From positions 31,550,283-31,614,282 of the forward strand of contig JAQNBH010000017.1 in the NCBI GenBank assembly GCA_028752905.1: a stretch of DNA of 64,000 nt. Direction: 5' to 3'. Under the pieces are notes generated by a model. It was not told where the DNA came from, did not search any database, and saw nothing but the letters and a program-made list of their open reading frames with translations. This stretch comes from Cladorhizidae sp. MBARI D1340-BT2. Lineage: Eukaryota > Porifera > Demospongiae > Poecilosclerida > Cladorhizidae. The position numbers and the translations under genes were made by a program. The first letter of the stretch is position 1, and the number at the start of each line of letters is the position of its first letter. Positions 43,606 through 55,560 of the stretch are shown piece by piece.

Positions 43606-45020
43606 ATGTGGGTGAAGGTACAGAGTGATGACAACACTGAGTTTCTGGTGGAGGATCACTTGCTGTGGAGGAAAACAACAGACCGCCTGGGTGACGAGGC
43701 AACACAATTGTGCCTACCTAAAAGGTATAGGTCCATGGTACTGTCTTTAGCTCACCGACCAGGCTATCCTGGACGAGATAGAACAGCACAGAGAATACTT
43801 GATGAATTCTTCTGGCCCCAAATTCATGATGATGTGAGGCGGTTATGCAAGGCGTGTCCAGAGTGTCAGAGAGCTCGCGGAAAAGTTTCACCTGCACCAT
43901 TACAACCAATGCCCATCATCGGGCAACCATTCTCCCGAATTGCGATGGACTTGACAGGGCCACTCCCGACGACACCAGATGCAAACCATTTTATGCTAAT
44001 AGTGGTAGATTATGCCACTAGATGGCCTGAGGCAGTTGCACTACGGACAACAGAAAGTTCCATTATTGCAGAGAAGCTAACACAAATGTTTACATGGACT
44101 GGTGTGCCAGACGAGATCCTGACGGACTGCGGCACAAACTTTGTCAGCAAGCTGCTAAAAGGGTTGTATAACTTCTTGGGGGTGAAGTTGAACAAAACCA
44201 CTCTTACCACCCAGCCACAGACAGGATGGTTGAACCCTTTAAATCTAAGTTAAAGGCAATGGTGAGGAAGGTACTCAAGCAGTGGCGAGGGAGATGGAAT
44301 CATGCCCTACCACACCTGTTAGGTGAGTACAGGAGGACGCCCAACCAAACGACTGGCTACACTCCATCAGAGTTGTTATTTGGACGAAAGATCAAGGGCC
44401 CACTGCAATCATTGCAACACAGATGGACGGCGAAGGAAACAACACCAATGGTAGTTGCGCAGTATGTCACTACCATTCAACAGAGATTGGAGACGATCAA
44501 AGACTGTTCAAGAGATCGGGAGGAGAAAGAGAAGAAGAGATACAAGGGACAGTTTGATAAGAAGGCGAAGGAACGAAGTTTCGAAGCTGGGGAACTGGTT
44601 ATGGTCAGGACGCCAGGGATGGGACCCAAGCTAGATCCCAAATGGGATGGACCATTCATGGTCGAGAACCGAACAGGAGACACCACTTACAAATTGTCAA
44701 TACCAAACAGACCAAGGAAATTGTTGAAAAGGCACATTAACCTGCTTAAGGAATACACCTCCCCAACAGCTAGTTGTGTGACGGTGGAGCTGGATGAGGA
44801 CTTCGGACTAAAAGAAAAAAAAGGAAAGGATGGCAGTCCTGCCATAAATCCAAAGCAGACAGTCGAGCAGAAGGGTGTGATGACTGAGCTACTGCGAAGG
44901 TACAAGGACCTCATGAAAGCAGAGCCAGGACTGACGAAGCAGAGACCTCTGGTCATACATACCACGACCCCCTATCCCATTCACCGACCACCGTACAGGC
45001 TGGACAGCCGGAAGATGGCG
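43606..45020 (+). pseudogene. Integrase, upstream of RT
   Basis: The zinc-binding region keeps one His (LAHRPGYPGRDRT; the second His position reads Arg) and CKACPEC. The catalytic core shows D in AMDLTGPLP and D in TDCGTNF. The third acidic residue, in MVEPFKSKLK, lies in the next frame after a frameshift at about 44220. The C-terminal GPY/F-type module follows (LDPKWDGPFMVENRTGDTTY, then HINLLKEY). Downstream in the same frame is the N-terminal linker of RT (PLVIHTTTPYPIHRPPYRLD) up to a stop at 45021. Confidence 0.85.
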
Positions 45021-45023
45021 TAG

Positions 45024-45790
45024 ATGAATGAAGCAGTGAAGGAGTTGTTGGAACTCGACATCATTCGCCCATCGCAATCCCCATGGGCATCCCCAGCAAT
45101 TCTTGTGGCAAAGAAGGATGGGTCCAAACGACTATGCATTGATTATCGACGGTTGAATGAGGTAACTACTCCAGACCCATTCCCCCTTCCACACATTAAT
45201 GACCTAATTGATAAGTTGGGAGCGGCCCAGTACATATCCACTCTCGAGCTCACCAAGGGTTATCATCAGGTGCTGGTTGATGAGACATCAATTCCCAAGA
45301 CGGCTTTCGTTACACCAACAGGAAAGTGGGAGTACCTGAGAATGCCTTTCAGATTAAAGAATGCACCATCAAACTTCCAAAGGCTCATGAACACCGTTAT
45401 GGCAGATATGGCTTCCTTCGCGGCAGTCTCGACCACTTGGAAAGGGTGTTTCTACGACTGGAGGAGAAGGGATTACGGGTGAAACCGACAAAATGTGTGC
45501 TGGCAGAACCAAGCTGCCAGTTCTTGGGACACCGTGTTGGCAATGGCGAAGTACGCCCACTCCGAGCTAAGGTGGAAGTCCTACTCCTGTATCTCAGGCC
45601 AAGAAGCAAGAAAGATATGCGAGCATTTATTGGCCTGGCGAATTACTACAGGCGGTTCATACCTGCATTTGGTAGCATTGCTATTCCCTTGACTGATGCC
45701 ACATGCAAGATGGCCCCAGATGTGGTGTAGTGGACTCCAGCGATGGAGACGGCATTCAATGAACTCAAGACAATGTTGACGAAGGACGCA
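45024..45790 (+). pseudogene. Reverse transcriptase
   Basis: Motifs WASPAILVAKKDGSKRLCID, TTPDPFPLPHINDL, STLELTKGYHQV and FVTPTGKWEYLRMPF are clear. The motif-A aspartate of STLDL reads Glu. The YxDD-bearing segment is missing (FAAV joins directly to LDHLERVFLRL with a frame change at about 45430). The thumb region follows (GHRVGNGEVRPLRAKVEVL; MRAFIGLANYYRRFIPAFG), with a stop after APDVV. Copy A shares the same lesions, so they predate the duplication. Confidence 0.87.
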
Positions 45791-45791
45791 G

Positions 45792-46256
45792 TTGACGAGC
45801 CCAGATGAATCAAAAAAGTTTATTCTGCATACAGATGCCTCAGGAGTAGGCATTGGAGCTGTGTTAAGCCAAGAGGATGCTGACAGAAGCGACCATCCTG
45901 TGGCTTATTACTCCCGTAGATTGAAGTCTGCTGAGACTTGTTATTCTGTAACCGAACAGGAGTGCTTGGCTGTAGTGGCGGTGATAAGACATTTCAGAGT
46001 CTATCTATCTGGTGCAAGATTTAGGGTGATTACAGACCACAGAAGTTTGTCCTACCTATCACGGATGCGAGATGAGTCTGGACGACTGATGCGGTGGGCA
46101 CTGGCACTCCAGCCCTGCCTGTTTACTACAGAGTACAGATCTGGAGCCAGACATCAAAATGCAGATGGGTTGTCGCGACAATCATGGAGAGCTGACGAGA
46201 TCACCCAGGGCCTTGCGGCCGAAAGGGAAGGAAGGGATGTCGCAGGACGATATTAA
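45792..46256 (+). pseudogene. RNase H, last pol domain
   Basis: An open frame of 154 codons retains all four acidic positions (HTDAS, TEQECLA, TDHRSL, NADGLSR). It ends a few codons inside the 3' LTR, confirming that nothing (in particular no integrase) follows RNase H. Confidence 0.87.
46222..46238 (+). other. Polypurine tract
   Basis: aaagggaaggaaggga directly precedes the 3' LTR, the expected plus-strand primer. Confidence 0.7.
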
Positions 46257-46649
46257 AACAAGACTGTTCCCAATGCATAACTATGGATGTGGAGTGAACC
46301 CGGTAGTGAGTAACTAATTATGAATTGGAAGTGTTGATAATGGGGTCTGTGGCTTAGTGTATTTGTGTGTTATGTGTTTATGTTGGGCAAATGTCATAGG
46401 TCGATGATGAGTGTAAGATTACCATGTATGGGCATAAACCAGAAGCAGGGCTCCAGCCTAGTTAAGGGAAGAGTTGTTACTGCTCTAGGAGTTAGCCATT
46501 GTACTGAGTCTTATAAGTGTCCTACATTGAATTATTAAGGTTTACCTTGCTAGCTTAGTGTATAGCTTAAAGGAAGAGTGGTGGCAGCATACCAACACTT
46601 AGTGACTGGCTCAGAGTCTGTGGGTAATATCAGATTTGGTCCTGTCAAA
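46239..46649 (+). repeat. 3' LTR of the Gmr1-like element
   Basis: It starts TGTCGCAGGACG, ends CCTGTCAAA, and is followed by target duplicate GTAGG at 46650. Confidence 0.9.
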
Positions 46650-46920
46650 GTAGGAATGCTTGTGCGACCTTTTAGACCTCACCCAGCTATATACGGTGAC
46701 AGTAAATGCATGGAAGTCTTTATGAAAATCATGCCAAGCAATTAAAAGTTTTTTCTTCCTTGCTTTTATACAGCTTGCATACTCTTCAAGCAGATTCCAC
46801 TAACAACAAACAAGAGAATACTCTGTATCAATGAATGCCTTCTTTGTCATAATTGGCACACCTAGAGCGGACATACTTTCTCTCAGTGGAACAAAACCTC
46901 TACCTGCACTCATCTGCTAA

Positions 46921-46945
46921 GATGAATGGTAGAGCATCTAGACGA
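46921..46945 (+). repeat. Truncated hammerhead-like motif (copy B)
   Basis: Same locus as 3590, but the first bases (CCT of CCTGATGA) and the preceding 19 or so bases are deleted in copy B. Confidence 0.4.
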
Positions 46946-46964
46946 AATGTCGAGAGAATACAAT

Positions 46965-47300
46965 TTAAAGTTGATTATTGAGAAGGTTATTGTAATTATA
47001 TTCCTTTTGTTTGGTTCCATCCTGACAAGAAACTTTTGATGACATTGGAAAAGCAATTTCTTCACTACTACTATTAGAGTGGGAACTCAACACTGATGTA
47101 AGCACATTGCTCACTGCTTCATTTGACTTAGGTGAATTAGAAATGCACCCTTGACAAGTGGCTGCATTGACTGATATTTTCTGGATGGTGTCCCTCAACT
47201 TCATTATCCTAGAATGGTTTCTCTTTCTAAGTGGTAAGGAGGTTGGCATTTCTTGTACTTCTGATGACTTACATGAATATTTATTTTCACTGTTTCCCAT
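46965..47300 (-). CDS. Unrecognised 111-residue ORF (copy B)
   Basis: Counterpart of 3636-3971, with the same length and a few amino-acid changes (for example SNVLTS for SNGLTS). No domain recognised. Confidence 0.12.
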   Translation of the reverse strand: MGNSENKYSCKSSEVQEMPTSLPLRKRNHSRIMKLRDTIQKISVNAATCQGCISNSPKSNEAVSNVLTSVLSSHSNSSSEEIAFPMSSKVSCQDGTKQKEYNYNNLLNNQL

Positions 47301-47489
47301 TTTGCAAATCTATTAAAGTATGCAGAGCACAATAATAAGTAATGAAATTCCTAGACTCAAAGTAGCCGTTACATAGCTGTTTTATACAATCTAACTGCAC
47401 ATGATCAGCTCATCGCTGGTATTACAGTTTTGAAGTGTATATATTTCAGGTTTAGATTTTTTCTCATGTATATACAGCTAGAACCACAA

Positions 47490-50400
47490 CCACAGCTGTT
47501 CATACAGGATTTGCAGTTTGGAGGGAGAAACTCAAAACCTTTGGCGTTTACGTGATGGGCGTGCATAAGCAAGCCCCAAGCAGTTTTTTTGTTGCAAAAT
47601 CGATGCTCTCAGATTGATTCTGAGACATTTTGAGGGTACTTTCCTATAGTTAAAGTACTAGCACATGGACAGAACATTCTAGATTATGACACAGTTGCAT
47701 CTTGCCATAGAATCTACACTATTATAATTAGGAAAGCTAACCACAGAATAAATAGGACATGGACAGAACATTCTAGATTACGACACAATTGCATCTTGCC
47801 ACAGAATAGTTTTGTGGCAAGATGCAATTGTGTCATAATCTAGAATTTTCTGTCCATGTGCTATTATTCTGTGCTATTATTCTGTGGTTAGCTTTCCTAA
47901 TTGTAGTGTAGATTAAATCTACACTACAATTAGGAAAGCTAGATTTATTCACAATTTTGTATATAAAGAGCAAATGCTTCAGCTAGTAGCATTCTGCAAC
48001 TAAATACGACCCAGATAAATACAAACCTACACAAATGGACCTCAGGAACTTTTTTACCAGAAAGCGAGTGCATGCTGGGTCTAGTAGAGATTCTGAGGAC
48101 GACGAAGATGTAGTTCCAACTACGTCGACTAGTGATGCCTTGACTTCCACCAATTCCGAAGCATCAGTAGGTAGATCAGTGTGTTACAAAGCGCAGAAGA
48201 GGAAACTCTACAAAACCAGGCTCAGCTACAAGAAGGAGTGGGAGCAGAAATATCCTTGGGTGTACTGCGATTATCCTAAGCAGCGCATGTTCTGCAAGCT
48301 CTGCCAGAAGTGAGGAAATGCACTTTCTACAGCCAGGGGTGCATGGACCACTCGTGGAATTCAGGTTTGGAATCACGCTACTGAACAACTCAAGAAACAC
48401 AGACAGTCAAAGTGGCACAGAGTTGCTGTTATCCATGCTCGAATGGCAGAACAAGGAAAGGAGCAGAGTGTTGTCGTACAACTGCAATTTTCAGCAGCTG
48501 CTAAGAAGGCTGAAGATAGGAGAGCAAAGAACAGAAACATAGTGCTTAAGCTTTTGAGATCGATATATTTTCTTGCCAAAAATCGCCTGCCCCTTACAAT
48601 CACATTCGATCCCCTGGTCCAGTTGCAAATTGCAAATGGAGATGAACTACTCCAGCAACATGTCAAAGAGGGGCCACAAAATGCTCAGTACACATCCTAA
48701 TTTTCTGCAGTGATGCTTTTAGAGGCCATCAATAGCTGGCTAGGTAGGAAGCTAATTGAGAGCTTAAAATCAAGCGCACACTTCTCTGTGTTAGCTAATG
48801 AGTGTGTAGATATTAGTACTACAGAAGAGCTGTCCATCTGTTGTCGGTGGATTCTAAATGGAAAACCAGAGGAGCACTTCCTTACAGCGCTCCACATATG
48901 TGCCCAAGATGCTGCTACCATTTCAGATGCAATCAGCTCTATCCTTGAGTCGAAGAACCTGGACTATCGTAAACATCTTCTTGATCTCTGGAACACTGTT
49001 AGCAGCTTGCATGCTTGCTAGTTGAAGCCTGTGGCAGGCATGGTGGATGTAAAAGGAATGTGCAGCTAGAGTTTGCATCCTTTTTTGATCTCCATTGCGT
49101 TCTCCGGCAAAGGTGGCTGCTCCATCATAACCTTGGCCTATTAGTTTAGAACTATGGGAAATATATGGAAACTCTTCTTCTACTCACACAAGAAAGCAGA
49201 ATCTCTCAAAGCAGTCCAGTCTGTCCTCAAGCTACCTGAGCTTAAGATTGTGAAGCCTAGTGATAACAGATGGCTCTCACACGAACGCTGTGTACAGGCT
49301 ATTTACTGAGAGCTTCCTGCCCTTATCGTCACCCTACAACAGCTGTATGAGACATCAGGTGATGCTGAAGCATACGCCATGGTATTGGTGCTCTCCTTGC
49401 TACTTACACTGGAGTTGCTAGTATCGTGTTCCTGTCAGAAGTTCTGGATATCCTGGCAAGGATGAATGTTTCGATGCAAAGAAAGCTACTCGATTTGAGA
49501 AGGTTACCGGTACTTCTGAAAATCACGACGGATCAACTCGAGCATCTAAAGGACGAAAGAAGTGAGTGGTTGGGTTCAGTCGAGTCTGAAATATCTCTGT
49601 TGAAGGAAAAACACGATATAACTCTCGGCACACATAGATCTGCACGAAGCCATTGGTCTTCTATCACAACCACAGCCGAGTATCGAACTCTAGTTGCAAT
49701 TCCATACGTCGATTCCCTTCTTCTAAATATTAAGAGTCGATTTACTGATAAAGCCGTGAAGATTGTTACTGCCATATCCACATTCAATCCCTCCCTACCA
49801 CCCGCTAAAGCATCCTTACCATCATACGGCAGCGAGCAAATCAAGATTCTTGCCGAGTTCTATGGAAAAGAAGCAGAGGTTGAGTATGCGGGGACGACTT
49901 ACACCTCCTCCCCATCGCTTGTTGGCGATGAGCTTCTTTCAGAGTGGAAGATATTTAAATGGGCTTTGCGAGTGGAGAAAAAGGCAATAATGGAACGTAA
50001 AGAAGAGTCGGTATCTTCTACCATGCAAGAAATCCTGGACGAGATGAACAATACGGAGGAATTTTCCCTGATACATGGAAGCTATTGAACATTACAATGG
50101 CACTTCCTGTTGGCACAGCAACAGTAGATCATTCGTTTAGTCAAATGAAGTTGATTAAAACTCGTCTACGCAGTCGTCTACCTGACTCGAACCTAGAACA
50201 TTTAATGAAAATTAGTATAGAGGGTCCTCCATTGACCGATGTGGACTTTAATGCAATTCTCGACATTTTTAAACAGAAAAATTGACGCATTTTACTTCAA
50301 TTTAGTATTATTGAACTTACTGTATTGTAATTTTCACCATACATTATTGTATATCTTCGTTTGTATATTAATTTTGTTAATAAATTGTTTATTATAATGT

Positions 50401-50564
50401 TGATCATTTTTGAATTTGCTATTGCTTCTACGTTCCCTTCTCTGTACTGCTCTTTTTTTCTGTTACATAAGAAATTTCATAAATATAAATTTTTATTATG
50501 AAAATTCTTTGGGGGGGGGGGGGGGGGATATCCCAGGGCTTCCCCCCCCCTGTATGAAACCCTG
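47490..50564 (+). mobile_element. hAT-2 element (copy B)
   Basis: Counterpart of 4169-7256. Flanks aaccacaa (47482-47489) and aaccataa (after 50564) are the same as in copy A, showing one insertion before the duplication. Its palindromes (about 47757-47940) and TATA box (about 47960) are conserved. The terminal G/C runs are shorter. Confidence 0.65.
48035..50285 (+). pseudogene. hAT-2 transposase, broken (copy B)
   Basis: Same order of fragments as copy A: TTF finger (YPWVYCDYPKQRMFCKLC), LANECVDISTTEELSICC, a 220-codon middle frame (49426-50088) and the dimerisation domain (VDHSFSQMKLIKTRLRSRL). The catalytic-region Asp of LADECVD is Asn here. Near 48915 copy B preserves a frame that copy A loses (AATISDAISSILESKNLDY). 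Inactive. Confidence 0.82.
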
Positions 50565-52505
50565 AACCATAATATCTATTAGGCTGATAGGCTGCCCATT
50601 GCAGACTTCACCTTTTTTCTAACCAAACTTGTGACCTCTTGTGTAATGCCAAGCACTCTCGAGGACAAAAGATTTCTCACCCAAAGGGACTAACAAAGGA
50701 ATTGTGGCATGTCTGAGTCAGCTAGTATATACTACTTTTAAAGAATTCTGGCACTAAATTTAGGAAGATTGGACAACAGTATTATTTTAATGCTTCTGTC
50801 CAGCACTAATAATACTGATCAACATTCTTCAGTGCAGGTTCAACCTATCTAGGCTAATCTCTAGTTGAACTCACAGAATAATGCAATGCCTTCTTAATCA
50901 CCAAATATCATCTTGTATGCATAAAATTTTAGAAAATATGTTCTTGATTAAAAAAGGTGGCTATCCTGGAATGTTAAGTAGCTTCTTGAGCAGAGAAAGC
51001 TAATGTGGAAATAAACTAGATCTTGAGCTTCTTAGAGTAACTACCAAGAAGGATGAAAACCACTTAGTACAGTTGCCTTCTTCCCAAAAGAAGGCTTAGG
51101 AAAAATGAAACCAGCTGGCTAATGAGGATGTAGAATTATGGTTTACAACTGAAGCATGGATTTGTTATGGGCAGAGAGAGGTCTGGCCTTGTCTACACAC
51201 ATGCATGCCATAGTCCCTCTAGCCAAATTTTAGATATATATTACTATGCTGGACAAACATCTTTACTTCTTCATAGAGCTGTTTTCTTCTGGCTTCCCAG
51301 ATATTTGGTGGTATGATGATTGGATTTATTGCTGCACGCTTTCTACAGTAAATTATGGAAACCTCTTTTGTAATTTTTGCAGCTATTGTGGATATAATTA
51401 ACTGTTCACTTAAAAAAACAATGACAAATCAACATTCCAGCAAAAATCTGGAAGCAAGGATAATGAAAAGTACCACCAACTTTCCTAGTGAAGTGATTTA
51501 GGAGTAGAGGAAGACAGACATAAGTGTTGTGTCTGTGTCTGGGGGGGGGGGGGGGGGCAGGGGATTTGTATTCATGAGGTCTAGAAGATTTAACAAATAT
51601 GGTAGTTGCTAGCTAGGACATGCAGTAACTTTTCATTACAGATAATTTAAATTCAGGTAATAATGAGGTTGCTGGTCATGTAACCTTTTTTCAAGCATTA
51701 ACTTTTATGAATTGTTCCTCTGTAAATTGGAACAATTCACACCTTGCATGGACACACTGGTTTCAATGTACTTGGAACTTCGACCCCTCCCCCCTCATGA
51801 AGGGTAAATACCGGTATATAATGCTGTGTATGTAAGTCAATTACTTATTTTCTTCACTCATATACAGCCAGTATATTCATATACAGCCAGCTTCTTGTGG
51901 GCCTCATTGATGTAGGTCACAGGTTGTTTGCCAAAGCTTAGTGCACAACCCAGCCATGGAAACCAGCCACCCTGCACTGGTGGAAGTATTTTGCCAGACC
52001 AAAATCACAACAGCTGAATCCAGGCAGCAGGACCCTTGGACAACCTCCACCACACGGTCAGGGATATTAAGCCTAGCAACACCGCACCAGCTACTTTATA
52101 AGCCTCCATTTAAACGAACTTTGACGTTAACTCGACGCAAGCGTACGTACATTGACCGTCCACATTCGTTCGTCTACGTTACTTGAAATCCTCTCACTCC
52201 TCTGGTCATGAACGAGTGCTGCACTAATGGTGAATTTTCGTCCAAAAAAACAACAACTTGTACAGCGGAGTAAAGACTCTATGATTGGAGGTGTGTGTGT
52301 GTGTGGGAGGGGGGGGGGCGAGGCAAAGGAATCATCATGTAGTTACAGGCTAAGAAGGTGGTGCAGAAGGGGACCAGGTGATAAAGAGAACGTTTTGAAA
52401 AATGATTATAGCTGACCAGGTGATTAAGAGAACGTTTTGAAAAATGATTATAGCTAATAATTAAAATTACATAATATAAATTAAAGAGCTATTATTGTTT
52501 ATAGT
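50565..52505. other. No gene recognised (copy B)
   Basis: Counterpart of 7257-9400 without the 208-base promoter-like block. It has G-runs near 51541 and 52303, and a short local duplication (gaccaggtgat.aagagaacgttttg, near 52372 and 52415). Confidence 0.5.
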
Positions 52506-52509
52506 TTCA

Positions 52510-54590
52510 AAAAAAGTTCTCACATCTGGAAATGCAACATTAACAAGATTTAACTTATCTGTTATTTCGCGATGCATATGCAGTAAGCATACAGTGATTA
52601 GGCGTCTCTTGAGTTATTGAGTTTTTCTGAAATTCAGGTAGTCTTTTATTCATTTTAGAGCAGCAAAGTATGCTCAGCTGATGAAGTGGTGACTGGAATA
52701 GTGAGATAGATTTTTAGGAGTTTGTGATTTTCTTGAGAGCAGATTGGTATATGAAAATGTCACAAATAGTCTGAACTCAGTCACTTTCCAGATTTTGATA
52801 CCATCCAAGGGTGTAGCCTTGATAATATCTGGAAGAATTTGTAAATGAATTTTTTATTTCTTCATGCCAATATCACAACTATAACCTCTTTTAGTTTTGC
52901 AGAAAGTGCCATTAGCACTATCTACCAACAATGCTCCAATGCGTTTTACAAAAAGGAAGTTTTCTTGCTGAAATCGGCTAAGTAGTTAACTCTTTATATG
53001 GTCAAGTGCCTCCTTTCTATAATGATCCTCAATTGTATGCTGTGGTGTTCCTTCATCTAATCTCCTTGGAAGCTGCCTTTGACGAGGTAGAACAGGAGGA
53101 TCACAAATCACTTTAGAGGCCTTCACTACCACAGAATCATTTTAGAAAGATTTGAAGTTCAGATCTGTTTGAATTCAAGTAAATTGAATACCAATAGCTC
53201 AAATCCAAAATATGTGGCAAATTCATCCATATGTGATAGCATCCCATTTGCTTGTCTAGAACAGTCATCCATTCCATGAGAAGAAATCTCCACTGTTTCC
53301 CTTAGTCCTTCATGGCTATTAATTATGGCTTGCATGGCACCAATATGGGTGGTCCATCTTGTTGGGCTTAACTATTTAATTCTAGAACCATGATTTGATT
53401 CCTCTTGTCTTTGCACATTCTCCAAAATAACTTCTTTTTTAGAGGACAATTTGATCGACTGCCATAGCAAAATTTAGTGACTTTGCGGGCTACTTCTTGC
53501 AGACATAAATTAATACAGTTGGCTAGAGAGTGTACTGGTAGCTATATAATTATAGCAGGTGGAAACTTCCATGGAAATTTCTTCCCAACACCAGTAATGT
53601 GTCCCCGAAAATTTCTGGCACAATCGTAACCGGCCACGACAATTCTCAAACTGCATGCCTAACTGAAGAATAATTGCTGTGTAGATAGTCTTTGTCCCAA
53701 GCTGAATTAATCCAACAACATCTTCATTTATTTCATATATTTCTGAAACCCACCTAATACAAATTACCAGCTATTCTCTATTTCCGATGTCTCTAGTTGG
53801 GAAAACAAAGCTGAGGCAGCATACCAGCCAAAAAGGAATGTAATAGTTTAGGAGCCATTAGCTCATTACTTTAAGGTGACTCTTCCTATCCAAGCACATT
53901 CTGCTAAAGCTTGGCCCAATAAAGTTGCCCCCCCCCCCCCCCCCCCCCAAGCATGTCCTTTCTAACGGATAACCCTTGACGTAACAAGCAATGCAAAACA
54001 CAAAGTTGATTGAGGAAGCTTTGTCGCTGCTTCTCAAATGCTTCATTCAATTGCTTTTGAACTTCGAGACTGATAGGTACACTCTTCTAATTATAAGCAG
54101 AAAGAGCATCATGAGCACGAGCCAATTCTAAATCGGCTAAGACCTTTTTTCCAGTTACAAAATCCGTCAGTTGAAATAGCTAGATCAGCTTTTGTACTCG
54201 TAACACTCAAATTGGATATCTATGCTTTCAAAGAAGTACAGTATACTTGATTCGAGCCAACAAAATGGCAAAAGCATCTTGTATGAATAATTTTACCTCA
54301 ATCACTAACTCTTTCACTTTTTGCCAAGAGTTTTGGATCAGTTGGTTGAGAGATTTCTGAAGTTGTGCAATATTACAACTATTTCTTCTGCTAGATTAGA
54401 ACTACAAGCTGTCAATGATCCTAATGATGAAACTTCAGATTGTGTTAGTCCAGATTGTATTTGCTCACTCCCAAATTTATTCACAGTTGTGGTGCATCAC
54501 TGTGAAGGTATCGAGCTCAAAATCATTGTCTTCATCACTATCACATTTTTATCACTTAATTCATCTTGTTCAGTCTCCAGTGGTGTTTCA
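52510..54590 (-). pseudogene. hAT transposase pseudogene, ZMYM1-like (hAT-3, copy B)
   Basis: Counterpart of 9405-11510 with the same decayed minus-strand order (DGFCNWKK near 54170; LCPTRWTTHIGA near 53350; dimerisation region near 52660-52540). A long C-run at 53929-53948 replaces the shorter run in copy A, and about 30 bases near 53797 are deleted. Confidence 0.72.
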
Positions 54591-55555
54591 AAGAGACATA
54601 TAAACTCACAATAATACCACAGTATGTGGTTTATTAGACCATGAAGCACATCCACTAATTAGCAACTTACTCTGATGTTCAGGTGAGTCTTCCAAGAAGA
54701 AAAAAGGGGAAAATGAAGCGATAGATGACCAACTAAATTGTAGCTTGATTCTATTAGCCTGTAGCACTTCTTGCTTTGCTGTACAATATAGCTAGTAGCT
54801 AATCACAGGACTACCATGTGACATCACCTACAGCTATATTTAATTAAGGTGTGGTTAACCACCTCTGATGTCGTTAGCTATTAATCTGAGCAAAGATGAC
54901 GACAAACACTTGGCACACAAAATATTGGAGGGGCCAGGCCCCCAGCTGTTGAACATTGGGGGCCCAAAGCCCCCACAACCCTCGGGTTCCTACTCCGTTG
55001 TATCTTATCTTCTTTTCTTCCCACACATAACTTTCGTCATATATCCATTCATCTTAATTTTACTACCAGATTCAAACTGTCCCATGTATCACCATGACTA
55101 ACCTGTTTCTTAATTTAGTACCATCTCTCTGTCCATACCTAACTTCGTAAATTATTCTTTTCTTCCCCAGCAAAAAAAGGACAAAAGATCCTGTAAATGT
55201 TTATCTACTTGGTTCATTCTTGTTTCATTTGCTTTGCTCCATATGTTCACCACCCATAAAGAAGTGTTAATGGGTCACCCATTTGAAATAATGTGGGCTT
55301 ATGTAAATAATGATTTAATCTTGATATTGCTGGGCCTGTTAAGGCCATCACATATGATATTACAGCACAGAGTCGGACTATTTAGTAACTAACCTAATAA
55401 CAATCTATATTAAAAATCAACAGTACTTATAATAAAATTATCCAGTTATGAGTGTCCCACTGCTCAAGGAGGGGGGGATGGGAAGGGACCAAAAATAATT
55501 AAGTTGCGAGCAAGAGCACAGTAGAAATATCCGTCATCCTTTCCTGTCAGCCAGG
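54591..55555. other. No gene; GC-rich hairpin at about 54930-54980
   Basis: Counterpart of 11511-12490, with the same ggggccaggcccc / gggggcccaaagccccc hairpin. Confidence 0.5.
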
Positions 55556-55560
55556 ACGGC

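Larger units (their letters stand above)
41379..46649 (+). mobile_element. Gmr1-like Ty3/gypsy LTR retrotransposon (INT before RT)
   Basis: Two LTRs (41379-41795 and 46239-46649) enclose gag, protease, integrase, RT and RNase H, in that order, flanked by GTAGG at 41374-41378 and 46650-46654. The domains are gypsy-type in sequence, yet integrase lies upstream of RT, as in the Gmr1-like group. The protein frame is broken several times, the YxDD box is deleted, and one terminal dinucleotide of each LTR has mutated (TA for TG in the 5' copy; AA for CA in the 3' copy). It is an old, dead but structurally complete insertion of 5.27 kb. Confidence 0.88.
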
